64,000 nt of DNA, taken from contig NC_030989.1 in the NCBI RefSeq assembly GCF_000149955.1, positions 885,079 through 949,078 of the forward strand. The letters are read 5' to 3'. Made by a program: the position numbers and the translations under genes. This document shows, piece by piece, positions 13,101-27,932 of the stretch. This DNA is from Fusarium oxysporum f. sp. lycopersici 4287. Its lineage: Eukaryota; Ascomycota; Sordariomycetes; Hypocreales; Nectriaceae. The notes beneath the pieces are model-generated. The model did no database searches, was not told where the DNA came from, and worked only from the letters and a program-made list of their open reading frames with translations. The stretch's first letter is position 1. The number at the start of each line of letters is the position of its first letter.

Positions 13101-15880
13101 GTTTAATTTGCCGCCACCTATGAAGTTGGAAGCTCTTGTTCGCCCGTGTGAGCTGATGGATCGGCAGCTAGCCTTTAAGCGACTTTCCCACCCACCCTCG
13201 TGGTCGGCCCAATCCGATGACACCCTTGTAGTTTTTGGATCTAACTATCCCGATCCATGTGCGGGTCTGGTCTAGACGGGACTCAACTCCAGGGTGAGAG
13301 CATCCTTCTCAACGCCCTGCCTTGCCCATCCAGTCAAGGGGTAACTTAAGGTATGGAGAGGTGTCAGACAATTCCGCCTGGCCCAACACAATCCAATGAC
13401 CCCCATGTCGTTGGTTGACTGAGAATACTGAAGCCCAAAGCCTGCACTTGTGATCACATCCACATACTGACAATCTTCGAATAATTGACAGACTCGGTCT
13501 CGGGTAACTAAATCAGGATACGAAACTCGGCTTTGTTTTGCGGGAGCCCACCGCTATAATGTCTGTGTATCTGGCTTCCGAGATTCTCTGGTGACCGGCT
13601 ACTTGCACCCAGGCACCGTTACACTACTGGCCTTTGCGGCGCGGCCTAGCTGTAGAGTATCTAGGTACCCTGGCTACAGAGCCAAAAGGCTTTACCCTGT
13701 ATGAAGTACCGAACCGACCGCAAAAATTTCCGCATCAAACAAGAAATGGCCATGGTCGATCACCAGGCTACCGGTCATGTCGATAAGTAAATGATTCGAT
13801 AACCCACATCTCAACCTCACAGTGCCACAAGCCCTTGATTATTTGGGCGATCAAGATCAGCGAAGTGATTCCCCTGCTAGCGCTCCCCGTTCCATCTGAC
13901 ATGTGTCTGTCGTGCCAGAACCCACGAGCCCACGAGCCCCAAGATTTAAGGCAAGCCATCGTGTAGGGATCGACACCGGAGGCTGCACTGGATGCTAGGA
14001 ATTGTCCTTCTCTGTTTGGTAGTCCGGACTTGACGAAAACCTACCCGCCCTGACTAAAAAGGCCGGCTTCCGTACCAGAACTTGCAACACGACTCCACGA
14101 CTCCGACTTCAATTGCGTGGCGAGAGATCTCATTTGCCCGTCTGAGCTCCCTTGTCTCTGTCGATCATCTTTCCCTCTATTGATATCACCCAATTACGAG
14201 ATGCTGTTTCTAGATGTTGACTTCAGTCTGGCTTGCTGGCCTAGCAACAAATAATCAAGGAACAAGGACGCGTATCTGTTAGTCCACGGACCATAACTAC
14301 TCTCGGTACATATGCTCCCTTGCCTCCAAGTTGCTATACCTGGTCGTTCCGAGTTTCAAATTTTTATTAGAAAGGAGAGTGACTTAGATCATGAGACCTC
14401 GTCTTCATGTACCAACAGCTTGAAGGCTCGGACTGAACTATGACGAAAATAACATTGAGGAAAATTGCGCGCCGCATGGTTCGCAGAGACAAAAGGCCGC
14501 AATGTTGCCACGACTGGTTTTTCTTCCTGTTGCAACCTAAATCAGGTACTGAACTGGCTTAACTCTCAGTGGGCTTGCACATTGCCAGCTGAGAACCCCT
14601 TCCCCTCCACAGTGGCATCTGCATGTCTTTACGCGAGATCGAATCCTTGAGCCAAGGTTATCATTGACCAACCAGACACGCCGGGATCTGCCATTGATCG
14701 AGAACTGATCGGTTGGTCAGCTTACACGTCAACTCCTTTTCCGCTTCTCCACCCAACACCCTCGCCACTTGTTGTATGTGTGGCTATCATCCCGTCGACA
14801 ACATGCAGTCACGCAGTAGGGTCTGACCTATCTTGAATGGATGCCGCCGGAGACTCGTCTCATCTAAGTTAAGTTAATCTCGGACACCAATGCGTTGTTT
14901 GTCGCCAACGGCCGCTAGCGTGAGTCCCCCCATGTGGCTCCTCGCCTCCATCTTATCCTTTACTCCATGTCGATCATGTCCATTTATGGCTATGATTATT
15001 CAGCTTCGTTCAACTCGAATTCACTACAGTACACCCTCCAATCCTTATGGTGTCAAGCATCGGCGAACTGGCGTGCAACTTTGTTCGAGGTAAACCGAAG
15101 GGCCACTGTATACTATTCACTGTGCATCTGTCAATCAATTACCAGTTTCTGAGAGGCTCAGACAGCTATAATTTCATTGTCCAGTTTCCCTCACCAACGT
15201 TCTGTAATTGTAATGGCTAAACCTTTCCACAAATCATATCCAGCCAGGTCAACTCTACTGTAACCTGTGGCATGTTCTCCTGTTCTTTTTGGCGCTCGGG
15301 TCCCAAAACAGTGGACCATACTTTCTATGCTGAATCGATGATTCCCGCGAGAAGAATAGAATAAAGCAAAAACGAGGTATCTTGTAAGGCTCCAAACAGC
15401 CTACCATATAGCATGTACCCCCTTAGCCATCCAGAATAGAATGTCCTCGCTCACCTGCGCCTCAACACAAGCCCCCATCCTCCTCGAATGCTCCTCGCTG
15501 AAGTAAAAACAATTATACGAAATTTAGATCATGCCCAATAACATGAAGGTTGTGAGGCGGGAGAAAGCTCTTTTCGTCCACCCATGTAGAGTGTCTTTTT
15601 CTTTCTCTCGCATAATCCACCAAATCCATGAACATCAAGTTCCGTTCCACCAGTCATCCTCAATAATCCCTACCATGTTTAAACACGAGCATAAATTCAT
15701 ATCATCCATTGGTGCTCCCTTCGCCTTGTTGGTAGTATAGGTCTATGAAACAGGTCAGGTCAGGTGCCATAGATAGTTATGTTGGGATTCAGAGCCTGTA
15801 AGAATCTTGTTTCGTCGGACAATTGATGAGGCTTTGCCTGACCTTGCCAGGCCTTGCCAAGCAAAGGTATCTCGATTGTC
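7161..15880. other. 8.7-kb stretch without a supportable gene
   Basis: No reading frame longer than about 120 codons occurs here and none has a recognisable motif or convincing splice partner. Base composition looks balanced, not strongly AT-rich, so a heavily RIP-mutated transposon is not obvious. A C/T-rich island on the plus strand at about 11960-12180 resembles a fungal 5' leader but no coding sequence follows. CCCACGAG is doubled near 13920 and AGGTC is tripled near 15757. I found no tRNA or 5S rRNA signature. Confidence 0.45.
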
Positions 15881-18800
15881 TTAATGAGGAAAGATTCGAT
15901 CCTTCAACGATGAGGCAGACGAGGTCAGGCTACTGCGTTTGCTAGAATCCTTTCCAAAACTGTAAGAGTTGTTCTCCGCTTTCTGGCCCTCTTCAACAAG
16001 ATTCGTTGTGCTCTGCCGTTGCGGTTTTTTGAGAACACCTCGCGACTTGTCGTTGGATATGTTGCTAAGCGATGGTCGCTCGCTGTTTGACTCGCTGTTG
16101 CGGCGATTTTTGACAAGCTTTCGAGGCAGTCGCTTCTGTGACTGAGAGGTTGAGCTGTCTGCGATTGACGCCGTGTCTATAGACCGATCATCACTTGAAA
16201 CACGGCCAAGGCCAGAGGCATTCATTGAGTGCGGTGAACTGCCACGTATGGCTAGTGGCGATGGCTCTTGTTCTCTGTTGTAGACAGGGCTGTCTTGTGC
16301 TTGTAGAGCCGTCTGGTCAACCGGTTGGTTGAACACTGCTTCTTCCTGCATCGGATTAAGAGACACGTTGGCCAGCCCCTTTGTTCCCGCACTCGGTTTG
16401 ACCATAGGAGATGGAAGAACAAGCGATGAGTTAGATCTTTGGGTAGCGACTCCGGATTGCGTGTGGGGGCTAGGTGTGGATGATGAGTCGCGTTGCAGTG
16501 GAGGAGAAGATTCTGGTTTTGGCGGTGGGTGCTGCGTCATGTTAGTGAAGATCCCATCCAGTAATACTGGTTTCCCTTACCTCAACGCTGAGATATGCGT
16601 CGAGCTTCTTTTTCAGAATCTCTGATCTAACTGGCTTGGCGAGATAGTCATTCATACCAGCAGCCAAGCACTTCTCCCTGTCCCCTTGGATAGCAGAAGC
16701 CGTCATGGCAATGACCAAAATAGTGCGCACTGCATCGAGAGAGTCCTTCCGAATTAGCTTTGTCGCCTCATAACCGTCAAGAACCGGCATCTGGACGTCC
16801 ATCAAGACAACGTGATATGGTTTGCCCTCTTTGGCCTTTTGCCGGAGCCCTTCCACAGCCCTGAGGCCATTGTCGTATGCAACAACGCCCTTGTACCCCA
16901 ATCTCTGCACGTATTGTATAGCGATCTTTTGGTTGATCGGGTTGTCCTCGGCAACACAGATGCGAATCTCATCCTTGGGCACCTTAGACAAGTCCAGATA
17001 AGGGTTTGGCGATTCCGCTCTCTCCACAGGTGAAGTTGCTGCGTAGTATCGGTCGACAGATGGCGTAGCTTTGGTCTGCGCGTCTCCTGCAGCAACATCA
17101 GACTTGGCCTTCTCAAACGTGACAGTAAACCAAGCAGTTGTGCCCACATTCTCTTCACTCTCGAGCCGAATCTTGCCCTTCATCATTGTCTCAATGAGTG
17201 ACTTGCAGATGCTGAGACCGAGACCGCTTCCACCGTATTTTCTCGCTGTGCTAGCATCCGCTTGGCTGAAGGGTTGGAACAGTTTTGCTAGCTGCTGAGG
17301 AGGAATACCGATGCCAGTATCTCGAACCCAGAAAGTGAGGGTGGCGTGCTCCTTTGTCTCCTTGTCCAGTCGAGCACCAATAGTGATCGAACCATCTTCG
17401 GTGAACTTCAGACTGTTTCCAATAAGATTGCCCAAAACCTGGTGTAGACGGATAGGGTCGCCGTATATTAGCATGGGCGGTAGGTTGATGTTTTGTACGA
17501 TCTTGACATTCTTCTTGGACGTCTTCTCACGATTGCTATATGAGACTGCCCGAACGACTTCGCGGACCATGTCTTCGGGGTTGAAGGCAATAATGTATAA
17601 CTTCATCTTGTCTGCCTCCATCTTGGAGAAGTCCAAGATGTCATTGATTACCGTCAATAGCAGATCAGCGGAGACTCGAATCGAATCGGCCATCTCGAGC
17701 TGATCCTTATTCAGATCACTGTCGCGAAGAAGCTCCGAGTTGCCGATTACGCCATTGAGAGGAGTGCGAAGTTCGTGGGAGACATTGGCCAAGAAGATGG
17801 ATTTAGCCTTCGCCGCTTCCTCTGCCAGCTTGACATTTCGCTTAGCTTCCGCTTCCGCGTTCTTGGCCTTTGTCTCTGCTTCAAGGGCCTTGGCAAGTGC
17901 GCGCTTCTGAACGGCTACCATAGAACGGTTTTCTGCAGATATTTTCTCGACATTCTTCATCGCAAGGGCGTTCGAGTAGCTGATGCCAATCTGGTTGACA
18001 AGAAGCTGCAGGACCGTGACGTTGCGATCTGTGAATGCGCCCGGTTCACCCTCCAGATAGAGCACGCCAAGGAGAGGCTTGTTGCCATGACAGATCGGAA
18101 TCGCAATAATACTCTTGCCAACGGGGTTTCTCTGAAGCCAGGATTCGTTGACATTGCCGAATCTCTCGTCAGATATCAAGTCAGGGACAAAGACTGACTC
18201 AAGGAAGCGGGTAGAGTAGAGAACAACATTCTCTGCAATAAGTGAGGTTCCTGATATAGGGATACCTGGTATATGGGCGGAAGCTCCTCTCTCAGGATCA
18301 CCACTTGCTGCTACACACCAAGTATCCATGTCGTTCTCTTGGACAACAATGGCAGCCAGCGTAGCTGAGCCACCACAAGTCTGTAAGATGACGTCGCACA
18401 TAGTCTTCAAAAGCTCGTCGACTTGCAGCATAGAGGAGATGACCTGCGACGAGACAAGAATGGCGTGCAGATCGATCATATCGAGAGCAGGCAGTCCCGC
18501 CCCGGGCTCGGCCTGAATGTTCATTGAGCCTCGCCATGCCCCTATGCGCTCGCCCTTGTTGAGGTCGGCCATGTTCATCGTGTTGGAAGGGATGCGTGCA
18601 AGATCTCCACCGTCCTCTGCGTCTCCAGTCCTGTATTGAACTGAGGTGGCATCAGCGACAAAGTCGGTTTGAACACCGGTATCGCAAGTACGGTAGTTTC
18701 TTGTAGGACCATGTAGTAACAGGCTGTGTTCCTCCTCGATGGCTTTTGAAACACCGAGAGCCCCCATCTGCCGGAATAAGCCAACTGCTTCAAGAAGCGC

Positions 18801-19631
18801 TGCTCGAGCTGACCGACGCGCACTTCGTCGGATGAACATACCAGCCATAAGATAATTGCCAAGAGCTTCATCAAAAACGGAATTATGCTCAGCTGCATGA
18901 TCCAATGCTTGCTCATAGTGCTGAATGGCATTTCCATGGTTCAGGGACAATTCCTCAATCTGTGCTTGCAGAAACTTTATCCAACTTAGGTAATTAATGT
19001 CAGAAACAGTGCACCACTCATCCATCATCTTCACATAGCGGCGCAGTTCCTTTATGACCTCTTCGGCCTGCGAGGAGAAGTCTTCAGTTGGAGAGCAGGG
19101 AAGTTGAAGCTTTTGTAGCAGGTATCCAGCACGAGCGAGGCCGTGGAACAACAGTATCAACCTACTGTTGTGCGCTGACCATAGCATACTAAGCTGATCA
19201 ACGGCGTGACTTCCAATTTCCACGGCACGCTCATAATGTCCGTAAAGGAATAGGGGTATGATCTCGAAGCTCTCATAGAAGGTGACAGAGCGGTTGCTCT
19301 TACGGCTACAGCTGATCAGCCATTTCTTATAGTTCTCCGCGTTATGTGTCTCGTCGTTCATGACTTCCAAGGCGTTGCTAGTGCGAGTCTTGCCCTGAAG
19401 AGCCCGGCAGAGCTGCCTGACGGCAATGAGTATTGAACCTCCTCTAGAATCAGCATACCAGTTGGGAGGTTCGATGCCTTCGCCCATAGAGTGGAGGGCG
19501 AAAGCTATCCTCCGGCGAACATCGTCGGCGTATCGTCGCACTTCTGGCGACTCGAGAATGGCAATAGTGGTGGCGATAGCGACCGAAACGGCGACTACGG
19601 CACCTGACGCCAGGACAACATGGTTAGGCAT
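15881..19631 (-). CDS. Group X hybrid histidine kinase, C-terminal half with acquired N-terminus
   Basis: Exons 19631-16581 and 16531-15881 (49-bp phase-0 intron, GTAAGG donor, branch CTAAC) give 1233 residues. Residues 1-53 form a hydrophobic helix (VVLASGAVVAVSVAIATTIA) plus a basic segment with ESPEVRRYADDVRRR, which I do not associate with histidine kinases. From residue ~56 (PNWYADSRGGS) the sequence is group X kinase: helical repeats, a GAF domain (~390-550), a coiled coil (~560-605), HisKA with SHELRTP (His619), HATPase with N-box HQVLGNLIGNSLKF and G-boxes DTGIGI and GGSGLGL, and a receiver domain with AEDNP and LMDVQMP (Asp near 945). A Ser-rich tail follows. All phosphorelay residues are present. 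The family acts in oxidative-stress and developmental signalling (Mak2/Mak3 in fission yeast, Chk1 in Candida). The start codon has good context (AAACAATG) and lies 72 nt past the upstream stop. Confidence 0.8.
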
Positions 19632-19712
19632 TGTTTCTCAAGTCTGCAGAGAGACTGCAGATGTAGGAGAGAAAGAGAGAGGGTCTCGAGATTGGTAGAG
19701 CAGCTATTGGGA
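19468..19712 (-). other. Foreign-looking segment replacing an internal part of the kinase gene
   Basis: Upstream of this segment (19713 and higher) the sequence encodes the kinase helical repeat ending AVELGNT. Downstream (19467 and lower) it resumes at PNWYADSRGG. Between them lie a stop codon, a C/T-rich stretch like a 5' leader and an ATG opening the hydrophobic reading frame. The hexamer TCCCAA occurs at both edges (19712-19707 and 19467-19462). From memory of the family, roughly 80 residues normally joining these points are missing. The inserted residues resemble the N-terminus of an unrelated small ascomycete membrane protein; that match is from memory. Confidence 0.6.
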
Positions 19713-22700
19713 TGTATTGCCTAGCTCCACCGCAAATTGTGTCATATTGAACCGGGACAATGCGATCATCGCGAGATAGAGGAATGCCATTCCAGACTGT
19801 GGATACGCGCCCCTTTCGAGGTGCATCTCGACCATCATGAGAGTGAGATGATAGTACCGTAAGCCGTCGCTCCACCAAGCAGCGCTAATGGTTTCGGCCA
19901 GCACGGCTCCGACAGGTGCGACACTAGGATCCTCTGCTTGCTTATAGTTGAGAAGTTCGCCACGTCCCATCGTTTGAATTTGGATTGACAGGCGCTCGAA
20001 CTTCTCGTCGCACTTTTGGAAGCTTGGCTCATCATCGACAGTGACCCCAAGGCCGACCAGGCAGTCTTTGAGTGAAACTAGAGCAGAAGCGGAATCACCA
20101 CTCTGGGCGTATATTCTTGACTGTAAGACGTATGCTGGTGCTTTGTCGAATGGTGATTTCCCATTCTTGAAAATAGTGTTGAGAATCTCGTTCGCTGCGG
20201 TATACTGACCCATGTAAAGATAACACTCTGCTGCTCTGAGGTAGAGCTGCATTGTTTCGTCGTAAGATACATCTTCTTTGCCGTCTGTCCAGGGATCGTC
20301 CTGGAGGAGAGTAAGAGCAGTATTGTAATATTTTGCGGCTGTGGGCTTCGCACCGCTCTCTGCGGCGGCTTGGGCGCAGCTCGTCAACAGTTTGCGATAT
20401 TGGTAACGATTTGAAATTCGTCTCTTGATGATGTCAACCGCTGCACAAATATGCGAGGCTGTGTTGTCCAGCTGTTGGTTTTCGCCGCCATAGTATTTTT
20501 GAAGTGTCTGGGCAATAATGAAATGCATCTTCCGAGAATTGCATTCCTGCAGGTCTGCCGAAGCATGAATGTATCGGTCATGGGCAAATCGAAATCGATC
20601 ATCGGTCTCACTAGGCACAATGATGTAGGCCTGTATGGCTGCTTGAAGACCAGCAATTGCCTCTCCTTGCGAATAGGTTTTGTGTGTAAACGTCGCACAA
20701 CATGACCCCTTATCATCCTCATGGTAATCAAACTCACCCCCCATCAAATGACAGATGAGTTCAAAAGAGAATGAGTTGCCGATAAGGGCAGCCCAAGCGA
20801 GAAGAGTCCGTGCTGCTGCAGGGAGCTCTGACAGTCGGTGTGTTATGAAGCCTGTATCAAGTATGTCGTAATCCTTTTCCCCTTGGAATTGCTCAAAAAG
20901 CCTGTCAAGGTCATAGTGCCACTGGCTGTCTCTGTAATCGTACCAGATACACTTCTTCCGGTGGCAAGCACTCAGCATCTCTCGCATGTAGAATGGATTG
21001 CCAGCCGTCTTGGATTGCAACACCAAAGCGAGAGGCAAAACTTCTTCCTTTGGTCGGCAAAGTGTTGTCGAGACGTATTGAACTATATCGTCTTCGGTCA
21101 GGGGTGACAATGTTATACGCGTGACCAAAGGACCGCCCGAACGAGGATACTCTGCTGGTAGCAATCAGTCGTCATTCATAGGACTAGAGCATCTATTAGT
21201 ACATACCTTCGCCTTCAGGGAGATGAATCATGCTTTGGATTTTATCCCATGTGATTTCTTCCGTTCGGTAGGTCATGATGATGACCATTTTCATCCTCGA
21301 AGCGATGATTTGGGATATGAGCTCCATTGATTCATCGTCGGCAAAGTGAAGATCATCCAAGCAGAAGCAGATGAACTTGTGTGCAGTGAACACGCGAAGT
21401 ACATCTAGGAATATGTTCATCAACCGCATTGTCTTGGTGGATGTACCCGTACGAAGAAAGTCTGAAGATGATTGTGAAGCAACGCTGGGGTTCCTGGCAA
21501 CTGGCTTGGGTGAACTTCCAGGAGATGACCCCCGTCGTTTTAACCCAGACTTTCCATTTCCTCTGATGGAGGCGAATTGTAGAGACGATGAGATCGAACG
21601 GCCAATTGATGCTTCTGGGGGGCCGAGAAGAAACTCCGGGAGGCCCAAGAGACGGTGCAGCATTGGCCAGACGGGGCGAACGAACTGCTTAAGGCCCTGA
21701 TGAAAAGGGGTCTCCGTGTTCCTCTCACCCCAGACTTGCTTGAACAGGGACGAAAGCAGCTTAAGCAGAGGTCCAAATGCTGTTCTCCTTGCGGTGTCAA
21801 ATTTCGCAGTGGCACAGTATCCCCGCCGCCTGGCATCCGCCAGAACGCTTTGAACAAGACAGCTCTTTCCAAGACCTCCTGCACCCTCGATTGTGACAAC
21901 CTCACAATGGTCGCGCCGTCTAAACTTGGCCGAGCCCAGCTGTCTTGACAGGCTGGATGCTGTCGACTCTACGACGCTGTGGCGATTTTGGGAATCGGGT
22001 CCTGAGCTATCGACAAGACTGCGTGTCTCAATTGAAATTGACTGGTGTCTTTCCCATGGCCTGGCAATTCTCGGAAGGGTCCCTGATGGCGAAGATGAAA
22101 TTGTATCGCCAGACACCGTCTGGGTATCCGAAAATAAGGGGTTGAAGTTGGTCTTTGGTAGCTTAGGGTCAGAAGAAGCAGTGTGGGTAAAGGAACCGCT
22201 GCGATAGTTCGTGCCATCCACAGAGCTCGCTCCCTCGCTAGAAATGTCGTCAAAAGCGGCCATATCGTTTGACAAGGTTGAACCGTCAGAGAACCGGTTC
22301 GTGTTTCCCTTCAAGTTCATGGCATGGCTTTTTGCGACGCGATCAATGACCTTGTTTAATTCTGCTTGCTCATGCTGGCGGCCGATCATGATTGCTGGAA
22401 GCATGAAGAATGATGATACGTCTTTGGTTCCAATCCTCCACTCCTTAAGTGCCAACCAATCTCCGTCACCGAGAAACTCCTGGACCTTGACCAAATCATG
22501 GCGAAGCCCGCTCGCCGAGTGATAACGGTCTTGGACATTCCTAGCCGTGCATCTTTGTATGATCCTTCCAACCACGTCAGGAATATCAAGCCTCACTGTA
22601 GAGACGTTCGGTATCCTCCGACCAAGAACACCCTGTACGATGTCGAGGGGGCTATCGCCTTCGAAAACTGGTCTCTGAGTCAGCAGGGTCCAGAATAAAA

Positions 22701-23756
22701 CGCCCAAAGAGTAAATGTCGGTCCGACTATCTGGCTCAGCAGGCATTCGTCCTGTCTGTTCAGGGCTTATATATAAGAGCTTGTTCTGTGCTCCGAGTTC
22801 TTTGGAAAGCGTTGACCATCCCGTGCTCGTCAGGCCGTGTTCGAACGAGCGAATTCCAGACCCAAAAGACATAACTTTGACCTGCCCAGTTTCGATATTG
22901 AAGTGAAACGCATCGCCTCGAATTTCGCCATGGATCATGCCAAGGTTGTGGTGAAGAAGCTCCAGACATTGGGTCGCACCTATAGCAAAATCTAGAAAAT
23001 ATTGTAGAGAAATTGGCGGGTGCAGTTCGGGTTCGTTCTTCCGTAATGAGGTGAATGTCTCTCCTTGTATGCGAGCTCTGTAAAAAGCCGGTCCCATGTC
23101 CAGCACTTCGAGTAGATAATTGGGTCCAGGATGCTGGTATATAGAAACAACAACCTGTGCCCGATCGCCAGGAAGGGGTTGTAGCCTGATCAAATCGATA
23201 GGTTTAACAATGTGCTCCCCTGTCGGATCTGAAGTGGCAATTAAGCTTTTAGCTATGTGAAAAGCCCGCTCCTCTCGCAGGGCGTGATATGATAACCGAG
23301 CAACGACTGGTTCTTCGATATACGCGGCATCGCTTGGTATATTGGAGGACGATGAGGCTGGGGGTGTTATTGCTTGAGTATCGTACCCGTCGATATTCGA
23401 TATTTGGGCGTAAGGTTCTGACGGCGATGGGCGGCCGGAATGTAGCCTCAGGGCGGATCCTGGGCTTGAGGCATTGTGAGAGCTCGAAGGCGAAGGTACC
23501 GACGACACCCACCGCGTGCCGATTACATGCCTAGAAGTGGTCAGAGAATGAGATGAACATGGTGGAAACCAGCTATAGTGCAAGGGCTGATGATGAAGGT
23601 TCGCAGAGTATAGCGGAGAATTTACCAGAAGTCGTATGAAGAATGGAAAGGTAGCTGGCTTTCATCCCATGTATAACCAGCTATCTGACGAAGTCGCTCG
23701 TATATTCGAGGCGGGGGATCAAGAAGGTCGTCGGTAACGAGAGAAGCACCGTCCAT
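19704..23756 (-). CDS. Group X histidine kinase, N-terminal pseudokinase/AAA-ATPase half
   Basis: Exons 23756-23626, 23530-21207 and 21154-19704 (introns 95 and 52 bp; phases 2 and 1) give 1301 residues. Exon 1 begins MDGASLVTDD and joins as YDFW/HVIGTRW, with the Trp codon split. Residues ~90-385 are a kinase-like domain in which the usual HRD and DFG motifs read HGEIRGD and SFGSG, so it is probably a pseudokinase; SPEQTGR and DIYSLGVLFW are kept. An AAA/NACHT-like ATPase follows, with Walker A GAGGLGKS near 592-599 and Walker B CLDDLHFADD near 770. Helical repeats run to the end. The frame stops at 19706-19704 just after AVELGNT, where family members continue into the GAF and histidine kinase part. 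It is therefore an N-terminal fragment of a normally fused protein, or one cistron of a split gene. Confidence 0.8.
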
Positions 23757-26113
23757 GATGGAGCGCGAACGACGGCGCGCCTCGTGGATATCACAATCGG
23801 TGTCGGTAGCAGGTCAGAAAGACCACGAGAAGCGATCGTCAGTGTTCAGTTCAATTAAAGTCTTAGGCACATGCAAATGGAGCGCCCATCATCGGAGATA
23901 TATCGGCCGTGGTTTCAACGTTGATGGCGCAGAGCAATGACTGAATTCAGTGTCGGAGGATGACAAATGGAAAAGAGAGTCGGGCGCGGCAAGATTCGGC
24001 GTGCATAAATAAAGCAACGACAGGAAGGATATGGGATATTGTATGTAGGATCTACGTTTGGTAGGCCGAGTGTTTGGTGGAACTCTTCCGGGACAGTGTG
24101 TGGGTAATTTCAAGACTGTCGAAAGTGATATGATGTCTATGACGGTGGAGGCTCGCTATTAAAAGGCATACGACAGATCGGAGTGGGCGAGGTTGTGGTA
24201 GGGAGTCTGGGATAAGGAGGAAGAGTCCGTTGATCCTGCAACACTTGAGTGAAGAAATGGTGAAGTCAAATGCAGGACAACTTGTGTTAGTGTGTGGTGG
24301 TTACTGTACCGTACCGTGACCGCCGAGCACAGAACAGACAGGGTGGGCTGGAGTTGGATTAGGTTCAAGTTGGTTTAGATTTGGGTTGAGTGGACTTTCA
24401 AGGTTGAGGTGGATTCCCGCCCCTCCCCAGGCTTTCCCCCAAGTGAGAGACAACTACGTACTCCGTATTACCGTACCTACGTAGGGGTGCTGGGTTATTT
24501 GTTTAGATTAGCAGAGCCCTTGGGTTTGCAACTCAGTTATTTTCCAGCCCAAGCAGAGACAGTCTTTATTTGATCGATACTTGAACTGGACATATCTTGG
24601 CGAGTCAACCATATTCTCCATCGAGTAGTCCAGGTCTAATTGGTGAGAATTACCCATGTTTTTGTGTGTGTGCGCCAAAAGATACAGACAGGGTCCAAGT
24701 CTTGTTCACGAGCTGGTCCCGTCTTGAATTAGTGGTGGATGACGGAACAGCAAGGATATCATCCGGTTTGACAGTTGGGCCTCGTACCCATGGTGATTGG
24801 TATTGGTGGTAATGACTGCCTCTGGGTGAAGAAAGTGGACGCATCAAGTGTCAAGCAGAACACGTTGTGATTCAATTCAGGGTAGTCATACATATCTCCT
24901 CTCACCCTGCATATTCAGCTTCCATTGCATCATCCAGCAGTCTTGCCTGAGTGTGCTGACTTGACCCCGTTTCAAAACATCATGCAGAAACAACTGTGCT
25001 CTCTTACCACTGTCCTCGTGAACCTCATCTCACTTACCCTCACCATCTCAGTAACCATGATCCCATTGACTTTCTTGTTTCAGCCGAAACTCTACAGCAT
25101 TTCTAGCGCCACTATTCCCGCTTTGGGCAGCCATAACAACTCAAGCTAAGAATATGTTATCTCCGGGTGCCTCTTTTTGCCCATCCCTTCTGTTTTGGCC
25201 AAAGTTTACAACGAACTAGAAAATTTTCTCCAGTCTCGTGCTGTCAAGGGGAAATTTCAATGTTCTGTTATGGCGCATCCACAACTTCACTCATGGCCTG
25301 CTGTATCAGAATCTCATTGTTAAAGTCAAGAAGTTGTGTGGGCTTCACAAATTTCGGCTCATGCGCAATGGACCCTTGTGGCGCCGTTTATGGGGCAGCA
25401 CAACCAAGCAAGCGCTTGTTTATTGAACTGATCTGTTGGTAGGGTAGCTTTGGGCACGCATTCCCTTCAAGGGATGTGAAGCTGAAAGCAATAGGCTTTT
25501 CTTCCGTATAATTTCATCATCGTGGGCAACAAAAATGAGATATCTCAATTACATTCTCACATCTACCCCTAAATTGCACAACGTACGTAGACCATGATGT
25601 AAGTGGCAGGGGATATTATATGTCACTGAAACATCAAGCATCCAGGAACCAATCACTGAGACAACAGTTCTGATGAAGAAGAGCTAAAACACCAAAATTC
25701 ATCCACGAAACGATATAAACGCCCCAGAAACGCTAGAATGGCTTCAACGATGGAAACATGAACATGCTCTAAGTTCTATTGTATGTTGTATACTATTATG
25801 TATCTGTATAGGATAATCCGTTCATTTGTCTAACCCTAGAGCAAAAATCCCAGATCTATCTATATCATGCCCCGCCTTGTCAAGCGGAATCCTATATCCA
25901 TCCGTCTAGCTAACTGGGAATCTTCACCAGCAGCGGCCTATGTCTCGTCATCAATCCTAAATTCGGACTCATCGTTTCTCGAGGCGCTAACTCGCTCTCC
26001 ACAAAGTTTTCTTGTACACATGTCTCTTGAGATATCAAACAACGTGCCCAATCATAAATTGCTCACGCTATACCTTCAACTCCATTTCCAACTCCATTCC
26101 ATTGGCTGTGAAT
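23757..26113. other. Intergenic region upstream of the kinase locus
   Basis: This holds the promoter and leader of the pseudokinase gene and the 3' flank of UDP-galactopyranose mutase, both on the minus strand. Reading frames are short and lack motifs. Pyrimidine tracts on the minus strand at 24160-24450 would fit a transcription start, but this is weak evidence. Confidence 0.4.

Positions 26114-27932
<1,819 letters not shown>

Noticed and set aside
19704..19740. A hidden intron joining the two kinase halves into one frame
   Set aside because: No donor and acceptor pair between AVELGNT and PNWYADS gives an open frame with matching phase, and it would still lack the ~80 residues expected there.
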